DNA from: Ovoidimarina sp038744785
GTDB lineage: Bacteria; Pseudomonadota; Alphaproteobacteria; Rhodobacterales; Rhodobacteraceae
Direction: 5' to 3'
Assembly (NCBI GenBank): GCA_038744785.1
Contig: JBCDLX010000019.1
Location: 1-64,000 of the forward strand
DNA: 64,000 nucleotides
Part shown: piece after piece, positions 35,100 to 43,740 of the stretch
Layout of the letters: the number at the start of each line of letters is the position of its first letter
Position numbering within the stretch: the first letter of the stretch is position 1
Position numbers and translations under genes: made by a program
Notes under the pieces: model-generated
What the model saw: the letters and a program-made list of their open reading frames with translations, nothing else
The model's database searches: none
What the model was told of the DNA's origin: nothing

Positions 35100-35804
35100 A
35101 TGCGACGTGGCGACAGGCTGTTCGAAGTCATTGAAATCCTTAGGCGCGCAAAGGTGCCGATCTCGGCTGAGGCCATCGGAGCCGAGCTGGGTGTCACCAA
35201 ACGCACGATATACCGCGATGTCGCTGCACTGATTGCACAAGGCGTGCCCATCAACGGAGAGGCTGGGGTTGGCTACATCCTGGAACCTGGCTTCCACATG
35301 CCGCCATTGATGCTGACCCCCGATGAGATCGAAGCCGTTACCTTGGGGATCATGTGGGTAAAGACCCGTGGAGAGCCGGAACTGGCGCTGGCCGCAGACA
35401 AGCTGATTACAAAGCTTGAGACCGTTGCGCCCGATAAATACCGGACCTCATTTCTGGAACCAACGGTCGGTGTCGCCCCGGCGGAGCAGCCGGACGAAGA
35501 GCTGGGTGCGGCATCGATCCGCCTGGCGATTCGACGTCGAAGGAAGATCGCCCTAATCTACGCTGACAATGCGGGCCAAAAGACGCGGCGCGTCATTTGG
35601 CCGATCCTACTGGGATATCGAGACACAAGCCGGATCATCGCGGCTTGGTGCGAGTTGCGTGAAGGTTTCCGCTACTTTCGGACCGAACGGATCGTAGATG
35701 CCGAAGTCCTGGACACACCTGTTCCGCGCCGCATGGACCTTTTGCGCACAGAATGGCGGCGTGCAATGGAAACCGAACGCAGGCGCTATGAAAACGAGCA
35801 ATAG
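35100..35804 (+). CDS. YafY/DeoR-like HTH and WYL-domain regulator
   Basis: 234 residues from ATG 35100 with AAAGGAG upstream. An N-terminal HTH_11 (LFEVIEILRRAKVPISAEAIGAELGVTKRTIYRDVAALIAQG) and a C-terminal WYL domain (RRKIALIYADNAGQKTRRVIWPILLGYRDTSRIIAAWCELREGFRYFRTERI). WYL domains sense nucleic acids or small ligands. Likely regulates itself and the divergent exported VOC gene. Confidence 0.9.
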   Translation: MRRGDRLFEVIEILRRAKVPISAEAIGAELGVTKRTIYRDVAALIAQGVPINGEAGVGYILEPGFHMPPLMLTPDEIEAVTLGIMWVKTRGEPELALAADKLITKLETVAPDKYRTSFLEPTVGVAPAEQPDEELGAASIRLAIRRRRKIALIYADNAGQKTRRVIWPILLGYRDTSRIIAAWCELREGFRYFRTERIVDAEVLDTPVPRRMDLLRTEWRRAMETERRRYENEQ

Positions 35805-35847
35805 CCGCTGGGAAAACAGTCCGCGCCCCTGGCGGCGGACCCTGCGG

Positions 35848-36321
35848 TCACTTCGTATCAAGCCGAAACTTCAGAAATGTCGATCGGTCGTATTCGACCT
35901 CGCCAACCTGCTTCGCGCCCATCCTTTTGAGCGCGCCCAGTTTCGTTCGCGATGGGGGCAAAAGGAAAGTGACGTACGGAATGCGCGTGTCAGCGATAGC
36001 AAATTCAATCGCTTTTTTGGTGATGCGCTGCCCGATCCCAAATTCGCCGGGCAGCAGGACCAGCCCAAAATCCCACTCGTCTCCTTCCTTCTGGAAACCG
36101 CCCCACCCGACGTATCGACTGTTCGACAATATCGCCCAGTGGCCCAGCCCATCACGCTCCCAGGTCGCCTCTTTATGGGCAACGAACCTTGCCACGGCCT
36201 CGGTGTCCCAGTCAGATTTCAGAAGCGGCATATGCTCTGCGACCCGAGGGTCGGACATATGGGCCGCGATTTCGGCTGGATCTATGTCTGACAACCGAAC
36301 AAATGTGATTTCGCTCTTCAA
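35848..36321 (-). CDS. GNAT-family N-acetyltransferase
   Basis: 157 residues. The acetyl-CoA pocket (motif A) is LVLLPGEFGIGQRITKKAIEFA at about residues 87-108, and the C-terminal GALKRMGAKQVGEVEYDR resembles motif B. Upstream WGGFQKEGDEWDFGL is the central beta sheet. RimJ/RimL-like in layout, but the substrate is unknown. Probably co-transcribed with the flavodoxin gene 15 nt upstream. Confidence 0.82.
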   Translation of the reverse strand: MKSEITFVRLSDIDPAEIAAHMSDPRVAEHMPLLKSDWDTEAVARFVAHKEATWERDGLGHWAILSNSRYVGWGGFQKEGDEWDFGLVLLPGEFGIGQRITKKAIEFAIADTRIPYVTFLLPPSRTKLGALKRMGAKQVGEVEYDRSTFLKFRLDTK

Positions 36322-36336
36322 GATAACATCTCGCGG

Positions 36337-36822
36337 CTAGAACACGCCCATGCAGATGCCGGCACCCATCGCGCCCCCAAGCTCGCGGCATCGCAACAGT
36401 TGTTCTTCCGATATGACCTTTTCGGCAAGGATTGCCTCAGGCGTTTGTGCGTGCGTGCAGACAATCAGCGGCGGCTGCACCTCGCGAAGGCGCCAACCTT
36501 GTGCGATTCTGGCCGTCTGACGCGCCGCGTTTTCGCCATCTGACCCGGCGCAGATCATTTGCGCGTACGGCCGACCTTCAATCTTTCCAAGGACCGGATA
36601 GTAGCACCGGTCAAAGAAGTCCTTCATGACCCCGGCGATCGCGGCAAGTTTCTCGGGTGCACAGAACAGATAGCCATCTGCTGCCAACAGATCAGAGGGC
36701 CCGGCCTCTGCCGCCTGTATGAGCCGGGTCGCAGTTTCCGAACGCGCGGCGTCTTCCGCCGCCTCGGCCATCTGCCGACTGCCCCCGGTCTTTGAGTGAT
36801 AGACGATCAACAACTGAGCCAT
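36337..36822 (-). CDS. Flavodoxin-like FMN protein
   Basis: 161 residues. LLIVYHSKTGGSRQMAEAA forms the FMN phosphate loop (a variant of the SxTGNT site), APEKLAAIAGVMKDFFDRCYY is a family loop, and the fold length is right for a short-chain flavodoxin/NAD(P)H-dependent reductase. Likely cytoplasmic electron carrier or quinone reductase. Precedes the GNAT gene on the same strand. Confidence 0.85.
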   Translation of the reverse strand: MAQLLIVYHSKTGGSRQMAEAAEDAARSETATRLIQAAEAGPSDLLAADGYLFCAPEKLAAIAGVMKDFFDRCYYPVLGKIEGRPYAQMICAGSDGENAARQTARIAQGWRLREVQPPLIVCTHAQTPEAILAEKVISEEQLLRCRELGGAMGAGICMGVF

Positions 36823-36923
36823 GTGCTGCTTGTAGCTGCTTTATCCACCTTCAGGCAGCGCGTCCCGTCGCCACACAAGACGGGCTTCGAGCCCGTCGGA
36901 CGCGCGGCGGACGGCATCCCTCT

Positions 36924-37445
36924 TTAGGGCGTTGCCCCTTGCGCGGGCCGGGGCGGGGTTGGCTGGGTCACAAGCTCCGGCGGCCGCTTCTCGTAAAAAG
37001 CGTTTCCACCGGCAACAAGGACGTAATGCATATTGTTGTAGCCAGCCCGATAGTTGGCGGCGTGAAAGAACTTGGCATCCGCGACCTCGGGGTGCCGTTC
37101 GCCCGACAGAACAGATACGGCGGCTTCGCGGGCTAAGGGAACAGAGCGGTCGCCCATCTGACGGGTCATTACGCCCGGCGCAAATTGCCCGCGTTGCGCG
37201 ACGACGTCACAAACGGTGGCAGGGTACGCTTCCGATTCAACCCGGTTCATAACGACACTACCGACCGCGATCATGCCGTCCCGGCTTGAGCGGATGGATT
37301 CAAAATACATCGCCCGCGCCATGCATTCTGCGGCCCGCTGACTGACGACAACGTCGGGTTCGGACTCGGTCTGCTTTGTACACGACGCAAGGATTGCAGC
37401 CCCAAGAAGTGCGACAGCGATGGGCATAACGTGGCGAGATTTCAT
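36924..37445 (-). CDS. Lipoprotein cell-wall hydrolase (SleB/Hydrolase_2 family)
   Basis: 173 residues from ATG 37445 (a start at 37457 adds four residues). A lipobox (AAILASC, Cys about residue 22) marks a lipoprotein. The hydrolase signature ECMARAMYFESIRSSRDGMIAVGSVVMNRVESEAYPATVCDVVAQRGQFAP contains the catalytic Glu in MYFE. SleB-type enzymes cleave peptidoglycan; in alphaproteobacteria they trim the wall in the periplasm. Confidence 0.88.
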   Translation of the reverse strand: MKSRHVMPIAVALLGAAILASCTKQTESEPDVVVSQRAAECMARAMYFESIRSSRDGMIAVGSVVMNRVESEAYPATVCDVVAQRGQFAPGVMTRQMGDRSVPLAREAAVSVLSGERHPEVADAKFFHAANYRAGYNNMHYVLVAGGNAFYEKRPPELVTQPTPPRPAQGATP

Positions 37446-37627
37446 TCGCATTTCCAAATGATTTAGCCGAAACTAGTGGCCCCCGATGACTGTGTAGCGG
37501 AACTGGCCTTCCGCACTCAACGTGCGCACCGCACTGACATGTCTGGAATGGCGAAACTCTGCCGACGCCAAACCGGCTGTCTCTTTAAAAGGGGGGCTTC
37601 GCTTGATCTGCCTCGCCGATCGACCGG

Positions 37628-37849
37628 CTAGCGTCCGGCCAGAACGAACAGGGCGGCGCGTCCCAGCAGAAATAGCCCAGCCGACCAAAAAAGGATGTGG
37701 GACACATCCAAGAGCGTGCTTCGCAGCGTGTCCGTATCCAGACCGAATAAGATCAAGTGAACAGCCTGCAACCCGCCTATTACAACAAAGGTCAACGCCG
37801 CGAGCGCGGAACTGATCCAGAAAATCATCGCTCCTAGTCCAGCCAGCAT
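37628..37849 (-). CDS. Small two-helix membrane protein
   Basis: 73 residues with a GGGGG site upstream of the ATG. Two hydrophobic helices (about 5-30 and 48-70) flank a short polar loop (GLDTDTLRSTLLDVSH). No family recognised. Composition and spacing support a real gene rather than chance; an open frame of 200 codons on the same strand in another phase looks like a shadow. Confidence 0.55.
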   Translation of the reverse strand: MLAGLGAMIFWISSALAALTFVVIGGLQAVHLILFGLDTDTLRSTLLDVSHILFWSAGLFLLGRAALFVLAGR

Positions 37850-37947
37850 TCTTGCAAACCCCCAGTAAAGAGCACGGATCAGATCTCTTCGCCCGCCATG
37901 TTTGACGGACGAAGACGCCTTGCATCGGGGCGATGCCCCGGCCAGAC

Positions 37948-38400
37948 TTATTTCTGGACTTCGCGCCCGTGCTCGGCGGCGAATGCGGCCAGTTGATCAA
38001 GCGAGATCTGGTGGAACGCTTTGCCGCGCTTGGGCTTCCAGGCCACCGCGTTCGGCTTGATGCGGACTTGACCAATCACGCCGGAATTGTCGGAAATTGT
38101 GAAGTCCTGGCTTTGGGGCGCTGTGAACTTTTTGACGTTCCGCGCCGACGTCACGGGAGGTTGCTTGGCCGCGGCCTTGGGCTTAGCGGAGGCTTTGGGC
38201 GCGGCCTTTGGTTTGGCTTTGGAAGCGGGCGCTTTGGTGGCGGCCTTCGATTGTGCGGCAGCGGTTGGTTTTGCGCTTGCTTTCGGCTTGGCGGGGGCTT
38301 TTGCCTTTGCGGCCACCTTGGGTTTGGCTGCGGGCTTGGCAGCCGCCTTTGCCTTGGCAGGCGTTTTCGGCTTGGCAGCCGCTTTGGTTTTCGTGGTCAT
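37948..38400 (-). CDS. Histone-H1-like Lys/Ala/Pro-rich protein with conserved C-terminal domain
   Basis: 150 residues from ATG 38400 (GGAG 10 nt upstream). Residues 2-80 are a low-complexity run of AAKPKA/AKAKA repeats like the H1-type tails of bacterial histone-like proteins and would bind DNA non-specifically. Residues 88-150 form a compact, non-repetitive domain (KKFTAPQSQDFTISDNSGVIG then QVRIKPNAVAWKPKRGKAFHQISLDQLAAFAAEHGREVQK) that I do not recognise. A nucleoid-associated role is inference from composition. Confidence 0.75.
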   Translation of the reverse strand: MTTKTKAAAKPKTPAKAKAAAKPAAKPKVAAKAKAPAKPKASAKPTAAAQSKAATKAPASKAKPKAAPKASAKPKAAAKQPPVTSARNVKKFTAPQSQDFTISDNSGVIGQVRIKPNAVAWKPKRGKAFHQISLDQLAAFAAEHGREVQK

Positions 38401-38685
38401 TATGCTAACTCCGTGGCCAAAATGCTCGATCAACAGGGAATTGTTTCCCCACATCGCGGTGCATCTTGCGAAGAAATGTGGCGAGCATTTTGCGCAATCG
38501 CAGTAATTCTGTGGCGAAACCGGTCGTCGTTCGCCGGGTGCAGACCCCGTTCAGTGCGGGCCGGGACTTCCCTTAGGGTAGCTCGCAATTGACCACTCAA
38601 CCCCTTGTTGAATACCCTTCGCGGAAAGAGAGGGAAGCGGGCGCTTGTCGTGCCCTCTTCAAGCCGCCCTGAAGCCAACGGAAGG

Positions 38686-38913
38686 TTGAGCATTTTGCGT
38701 CCCGCTGTGCCTTTGCTTGCTCTGTTCGCTGCCGCCTTCGTCATGGTGCAAAGTGTATCCGCGAACGAAGAAGATCCGCTTGCAGGCTACACAAATGACG
38801 AGCTGATTGCGTACCGCATGTGTAAGCCCGATCCCAATGATCTGGTCGCTAACCAAGACCAGCGGGGGATCAACGCGTATTTCTATACGGCGATGCCGGG
38901 CTGTCCTGAGTAA
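38686..38913 (+). CDS. Small exported protein with two cysteines
   Basis: 75 residues if translation begins at TTG 38686; another TTG at 38695 is possible, with GGAAGG at 38680-38685 better placed for the second. A signal peptide (AVPLLALFAAAFVMVQSVSA) is followed by a 40-residue acidic peptide, EEDPLAGYTNDELIAYRMCKPDPND and then FYTAMPGCPE, with two cysteines that could form a disulfide. Divergent from the histone-like gene. No family recognised. Confidence 0.55.
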   Translation: MSILRPAVPLLALFAAAFVMVQSVSANEEDPLAGYTNDELIAYRMCKPDPNDLVANQDQRGINAYFYTAMPGCPE

Positions 38914-38919
38914 ACGCTT

Positions 38920-39207
38920 ATGGTCTTGTGGAACAGCGGGTCGGTCGATTTGACGATGCGGCATGAACGGCTAGGAACTCTGCTCCACCGAATTGCGAGG
39001 CGCCGGATACCCGGGACGCCGTTCATGGATGAAGTGCTCGCAGCAGGGGTGGATGTTGATTTTTTGACTTGGACCAAGAGGTCCGCGCTTCAGTCAGCTG
39101 TGAGCAACGGCAACATGGAAGGAACCCAAGCGCTGCTTGAAGCCGGCGCTTCAAGGGAGCTCGTGCGCACCCACTATTCCGGCCTCGTGGAGTACTGCAC
39201 TGACTGA
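38920..39207 (+). CDS. Small protein with an ankyrin-like repeat
   Basis: 95 residues from ATG 38920 (an ATG at 38956 gives 83). The segment RSALQSAVSNGNMEGTQALLEAGASRE resembles one ankyrin repeat (xALxxAxxxGxxExxxxLLxxGA). Six nucleotides after the small exported gene, so likely the same transcript. Function unknown. Confidence 0.5.
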   Translation: MVLWNSGSVDLTMRHERLGTLLHRIARRRIPGTPFMDEVLAAGVDVDFLTWTKRSALQSAVSNGNMEGTQALLEAGASRELVRTHYSGLVEYCTD

Positions 39208-39403
39208 CGGCAATCGCCGGATGGGCCGGGTCCCGAGCCTTGTTCCCTAATCTTTGGGGAGTAGCGCGCTGGTGCAGTGGCGGTGACCTGTCCCACTCAA
39301 GTGGCTCAGTTTGATTGCTGGTGCATGACCGGACTTGAGTTCATTGGGACGCTGGCTTGGGGATCCCGTCTGATGTCGGCGCGGCCTACGGCCGACAGCC
39401 GTT

Positions 39404-40180
39404 TCACCAATCAGGCGCTGGTCCGCCTGAAGTAACGATTTCGCCCGGCAAAAGCGGCACACGCTCTGCCGCGTCATCCAGCACCCAGACATCCCGCCCC
39501 TCAAGCACGATCACGGTCAATGCCCGTCCATAGCCCGCCCCCGTATCCACATTGACCCTGTTGCCATAGTGGGTCGGCAGATCCACCGGTGTGTGTCCAT
39601 GAACCACAAGGCGACCGTGATCGCGCGGATCGTTCAAAAACTCCCCACGTATCCACATCAGATCGTCTTCGATCTGTTCGGACAGCTCCAACCCGGGTCG
39701 CAGCCCCGCATGCACAAAGATCGCGTCATCGGTTGCATGGTGCAGTGGCAGGCCCTGCAAAAACCGACGGTGTTCTTCCGGCACGGCCTTTCGAAGGGCG
39801 TCCCTGACACGGGCCTCGGATCGCCAAAACGTACCGTGATCAGGGTCTATCCCGTAGGACATCACGGTTTCCCGTCCTCCCCAAGGTCCCGATATCCACG
39901 TCCGGTAGGGAAGTTCGCGGGTTTGTGGCAGACCAAGCTGATTGGCGAAACCTTGATCGTGGTTTCCTTTCAGAACGATCCAGGGTTCGTGCCGTTCAAT
40001 GCCCCGAATAAGGTACTCGATCACCCACTTGCTGTCCGGTCCCCGGTCGACGAGATCGCCAAGATGCACGACCGGCGCACGCGGCACGCCTGTGCGTGCA
40101 CGGTCCCGCGCGATGCGGTCGTGCACATCCTTAAGCTTGTCGAGCTGCCCGTGTATGTCCCCGATGGCGTAGATGCGCAT
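39404..40180 (-). CDS. Serine/threonine phosphatase-type metallophosphoesterase
   Basis: 258 residues from ATG 40180 with GAGGTGAA upstream. PPP-family metal motifs are in order: YAIGDIHGQLDKL (residues 4-16), HLGDLVDRGPDS (GDxVDRG), and LKGNHDQ (GNHD), with VHGHTPVD later. These bind two metals and hydrolyse phosphomonoesters of proteins or dinucleoside polyphosphates. Its neighbour is serA, which ends 55 nt upstream. Confidence 0.92.
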   Translation of the reverse strand: MRIYAIGDIHGQLDKLKDVHDRIARDRARTGVPRAPVVHLGDLVDRGPDSKWVIEYLIRGIERHEPWIVLKGNHDQGFANQLGLPQTRELPYRTWISGPWGGRETVMSYGIDPDHGTFWRSEARVRDALRKAVPEEHRRFLQGLPLHHATDDAIFVHAGLRPGLELSEQIEDDLMWIRGEFLNDPRDHGRLVVHGHTPVDLPTHYGNRVNVDTGAGYGRALTVIVLEGRDVWVLDDAAERVPLLPGEIVTSGGPAPDW

Positions 40181-40234
40181 GTTCACCTCGGATCCACCCC
40201 TATCACGGGCTGGACCCGATGCCATCCTGCCCGA

Positions 40235-41827
40235 TCATCCGACGTCAAACACCAGGGGCCGGATCGACTGGAACAGACCGGTGGCCGCGAGTTTCTCCAT
40301 CACGGGTGCGGGGATCGGATCGTCGACATAAAGAAGTGCGATTGCATCCTTCCCGCGATCCGACCGCCCCAGCGTAAAGTTTGCGATGTTTACGCCGTTC
40401 TCGCCCATCGTGTTGCCAAGGGCTCCGATGATGCCAGGCACATCGTTGTTTGTCGTGTAGAGCATATGTCGCCCGATCTCGGCATCTATGGTGATGCCTT
40501 TGATCTGGATGAAGCGCGGCTTGCCGTCCGAGAACACCGTGCCTGCGATCGACCGCTCTCTCTCGCTCGTAACGACGGTTAGCTTGATGTAGGCGTCGAA
40601 CACACCGGTCTTACCCTGGGTTGTTGTCGATACGTCGATCCCGCGCTCTTTAGCCAGCACGGGCGCGGAAACCATGTTTACGTCCGGGTTCACTGCCTTC
40701 ATCACACCGGCAATGGCTGCCGCGTTGAGGGCGGCCGTGTTCATTTCGGCGACCGCCCCATTGTGCAGAATATTGATCGCCTTGATCGGCTCGTCGGTCA
40801 GCTGTCCGACAAACGCACCCAGATGCTCGGCAAGTTTCACCCACGGACCCATTACCTTCGCCTCTTCAGCCGTTACGGATGGCATGTTGAGCGAGTTTGT
40901 GACCGCACCTGTCAGCAGATAGTCCGACATTTGTTCGGCCACCTGCAGCGCCACGTTTTCCTGTGCTTCCGTCGTGGCAGCGCCAAGATGCGGCGTGACC
41001 ACAACGTTGGGTAGGTTGAACAGTGGACTGTCGGTTGCGGGTTCGACCGCGAACACATCAAACGCCGCGCCCGCAACCCGTCCGTCCTTCAAGGCCTCGG
41101 CCAGGGCCGCCTCGTCCACAAGACCGCCGCGCGCGCAATTTACGATCCGGACGCCCGGTTTCAGCTTTGCGATGGCTTCAGCGGACAAGATGTTCCGCGT
41201 TTTGTCGGTCAGGGGCACGTGCAGGGTGATGAAATCGGACCGCTTCAACAGTTCATCAATCTCAACCTTTTGCACGCCAAGCTGCGTGGCACGATCTTCG
41301 GACAGGAAGGGATCGTAGGCAATTACCTTCATCTTCAGACCCTGCGCCCGGTCAATAACGATCGACCCGATGTTTCCTGCCCCGATCACGCCCAGCGTTT
41401 TGGCGGTCAGCTCGACGCCCATGAAGCGGGACTTCTCCCAGCGCCCTTCATGGGTCGATGCGTTGGCTTCGGGGATCTGGCGCGCGACGGCCATCATCAT
41501 TGCCATTGCGTGTTCAGCGGTTGTGATCGAATTGCCGAAGGGTGTGTTCATCACGATCACCCCCTTCCGCGATGCGGCTGGAATGTCGACATTGTCGACA
41601 CCGATCCCGGCGCGACCAATGACCCTGAGGTTTGGTGCATGATCCAGGACCTTGTCGGAGACCTTGGTCGCAGACCGGATTGCGAGGCCGTCATAGTCTT
41701 TCACGATTTCCAGAAACCGCGCCTTGTCCTTCCCCAGGTCGGGGTCGAAGGTCACGTCGATGCCGCGATCCCGAAAGATCTGGACGGCTGTTTCGGATAG
41801 CTTGTCAGAGACGAGCACTTTGGGCAT
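40235..41827 (-). CDS. serA: D-3-phosphoglycerate dehydrogenase
   Basis: 530 residues from ATG 41827 (AAAGGAC upstream); an upstream frame to 42019 would overlap serC. First step of serine synthesis: oxidises 3-phosphoglycerate to 3-phosphohydroxypyruvate. The nucleotide fold GVIGAGNIGSIVIDRAQG, catalytic-domain sequence KPGVRIVNCARGGLVDE and HLGAATTEAQENVA, the intervening ASB domain and a C-terminal ACT domain (DVPGIIGALGNTMGENGVNIANFTLG) give the long type-1 form, probably regulated by serine through ACT. Follows serC by 92 nt. Confidence 0.97.
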   Translation of the reverse strand: MPKVLVSDKLSETAVQIFRDRGIDVTFDPDLGKDKARFLEIVKDYDGLAIRSATKVSDKVLDHAPNLRVIGRAGIGVDNVDIPAASRKGVIVMNTPFGNSITTAEHAMAMMMAVARQIPEANASTHEGRWEKSRFMGVELTAKTLGVIGAGNIGSIVIDRAQGLKMKVIAYDPFLSEDRATQLGVQKVEIDELLKRSDFITLHVPLTDKTRNILSAEAIAKLKPGVRIVNCARGGLVDEAALAEALKDGRVAGAAFDVFAVEPATDSPLFNLPNVVVTPHLGAATTEAQENVALQVAEQMSDYLLTGAVTNSLNMPSVTAEEAKVMGPWVKLAEHLGAFVGQLTDEPIKAINILHNGAVAEMNTAALNAAAIAGVMKAVNPDVNMVSAPVLAKERGIDVSTTTQGKTGVFDAYIKLTVVTSERERSIAGTVFSDGKPRFIQIKGITIDAEIGRHMLYTTNNDVPGIIGALGNTMGENGVNIANFTLGRSDRGKDAIALLYVDDPIPAPVMEKLAATGLFQSIRPLVFDVG

Positions 41828-41919
41828 GGGAATTGTCCTTTCTTGGCCCCGTCCCGAAGCAATTCGGAGAAGCCGGTCGATTGGTACGGGTTCGGGCCTT
41901 GGCCCTGATCCCGTGTGCG

Positions 41920-43074
41920 TCAGGCAGTTTGAGTGACAGCTTCGATTTCGGCGGCAAACGCCCAATCGAGCCAAGGCAAGAGCAGATCGATATCGGCGGT
42001 CTCTACTGTGCCACCACACCAGATCCGAAGTCCCGGCGGTGCATCCCGGTAGGCGCCTATGTCGAAGGCCACGCCTTCGGCTTCGAGCCGCTTGACGACG
42101 GCTTTGGAAAACTGGGCGCCATCGGCGATCCGAGGGTCAGCGAATCTAAGGCAGACACTTGTGTTTGACCGCGTCGCCGGATCACGTGCAAGGTTGTCTA
42201 TCCAGTCCCGCGCAGCGACAAAGGCGTGGATTGCGTCGGCATTGGCATTTGCCCGCGCCATGAGGCCAGGTAGCCCGCCAACCGAACGCGCCCAATCGAG
42301 CGCAGCGAGATAGTCTTCGACTGCCAACATCGACGGCGTATTGATCGTCGCGCCCTCGAAGACACCTTCGATCAGCTTGCCCCCCTTCGTCAGGCGAAAG
42401 ATCTTTGGCAAGGGCCAGGCTGGCGCGTAGGTTTCCAGGCGCGCGACGGCGCGCGGGCCAAGGACCAGCATGCCATGCGCCGCTTCCCCACCCAGCACCT
42501 TCTGCCAAGAGAATGTTACGACATCTAAGCGGTCCCAAGGCAGGTCCTGCGCGAAGGCTGCAGAGGTCGCATCACAGATTGTTAGGCCCGCCCGTTCGGT
42601 AGGAATAGAGACTGTTTCGGGGACTTTCACGCCCGATGTCGTGCCGTTCCAAGTGAAGACGACGTCGTTGTCGAAATCAACCGTTTCGAAGTCGACGATG
42701 TCGCCATAGGGCGCCTCGCGGACTGTCGCATCAAGCTTTAGCTGTTTGACCACATCTGTTACCCAACCCGCGCCGAAGCTTTCCCACGCGAGCATCTCTA
42801 CAGGCCGTGCGCCAAGAAGGTTCCACATGGCCATCTCGACCGCGCCCGTGTCCGAAGCCGGTACAATCGCAATCCGATGACCGTCCGGGATGCCGAGGAC
42901 TTCACGTGTCCCGTCAATTGCGGCCTTCAGCTTGGCCTTTCCAACGGCAGCGCGATGCGACCGGCCAAGCGATGCATCCGCAAGCGCTTCAAGCGTGAAT
43001 GTGGGGGGTTTGGCACAGGGGCCAGACGAAAAACGCGGATTATCCGGCCGCGCAGCCGGAGCAGTGAATGCCAT
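41920..43074 (-). CDS. serC: Phosphoserine aminotransferase
   Basis: 384 residues. Fold-type I PLP enzyme of the Rhodobacteraceae-type SerC, with PLP-Lys192 in TFSWQKVLGGE and the opening FSSGPCAKPP. Converts 3-phosphohydroxypyruvate and glutamate to phosphoserine; also acts in pyridoxine synthesis in many bacteria. A hairpin-rich leader lies directly upstream (43078-43135). Confidence 0.96.
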   Translation of the reverse strand: MAFTAPAARPDNPRFSSGPCAKPPTFTLEALADASLGRSHRAAVGKAKLKAAIDGTREVLGIPDGHRIAIVPASDTGAVEMAMWNLLGARPVEMLAWESFGAGWVTDVVKQLKLDATVREAPYGDIVDFETVDFDNDVVFTWNGTTSGVKVPETVSIPTERAGLTICDATSAAFAQDLPWDRLDVVTFSWQKVLGGEAAHGMLVLGPRAVARLETYAPAWPLPKIFRLTKGGKLIEGVFEGATINTPSMLAVEDYLAALDWARSVGGLPGLMARANANADAIHAFVAARDWIDNLARDPATRSNTSVCLRFADPRIADGAQFSKAVVKRLEAEGVAFDIGAYRDAPPGLRIWCGGTVETADIDLLLPWLDWAFAAEIEAVTQTA

Positions 43075-43077
43075 TTA

Positions 43078-43135
43078 TGGATATCCTTCCAGATATATGC
43101 CCCTCGTTGGGGAGGGGTGTCCCGCTGACCGAGGT
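43078..43135 (-). promoter_or_regulatory. Putative serC leader RNA
   Basis: Directly upstream of serC, the transcript reads GCGGGACACCCCTCCCCAAC, continues GAGGGGC and ends near a GGAAGGATATCC ribosome site. CCCCTC and GAGGGG (43100-43105 with 43112-43117) form a 6-bp stem. This agrees in place and pattern with the alphaproteobacterial serC RNA motif as I recall it; a covariance search would decide. Confidence 0.5.
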
Positions 43136-43740
43136 AAGAGAAGCCTGGGAAGAACGCAACATCTATTCCGGCTGCAGCGAAGGTTGCGTGCGGGACAAAC
43201 CAAGGGCGCGGTTGTGACCGCGACGTTTCGACCTTAACCGGTCGGCGAAAGCTCTGTGCCTCTAACCCAGGGCCGTTTCGGCGCGATGTTTCGGCACTGG
43301 CCGGACCCTTTGGCGCAGCCTTTGCGGGGCGCTTCAGGTTTTCCCCCACTCCGCAGACTGGGTGACAAAATCATACCAGGACGGCGGGTGTGATCCCGTT
43401 GAATTGACTTGAATCCCACGGAGGTTGCATACCCTTGGTGCAACCGCATTGTCCTGCTAGAGTCACGATGCGCATCACGGAACGATACGCTTTTATTCGA
43501 GGTTCGAAACACGTCGTCGCTTTCCCATGTCGTATGGGGAAAAAGAATCTGACAATGTCCTCGCGGGACCCCCCGAAGTTTCTGGAACTCCACGAAGCCG
43601 TCCATAGAAGACAGGGAGCTATTGCGCTTCAACCAATGATCTTCGAAGACCGGCACAGTCTGTTCCTGCACCTGAAAACCGTTCATCGGGATATACATGC
43701 ATGTTGCTCCGTCCTTGAGCGGCTTTTTTGGCCGGAGCAT
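43136..43740. other. Unassigned 600-nt stretch between serC and a hypothetical gene
   Basis: Open frames exist on both strands but lack ribosome sites, family signatures and natural amino-acid composition. It contains part of the serC promoter zone and nothing else I can support. Confidence 0.5.

Noticed and set aside
37473..38075. 200-codon frame overlapping the two-helix membrane gene
   Set aside because: Same strand but a different phase; Arg/Cys-rich and without any family feature, so a shadow.
43234..43740. 168-codon frame on the minus strand upstream of serC
   Set aside because: No ribosome site or family likeness; composition (Arg, Ser, Pro) looks like a chance frame.
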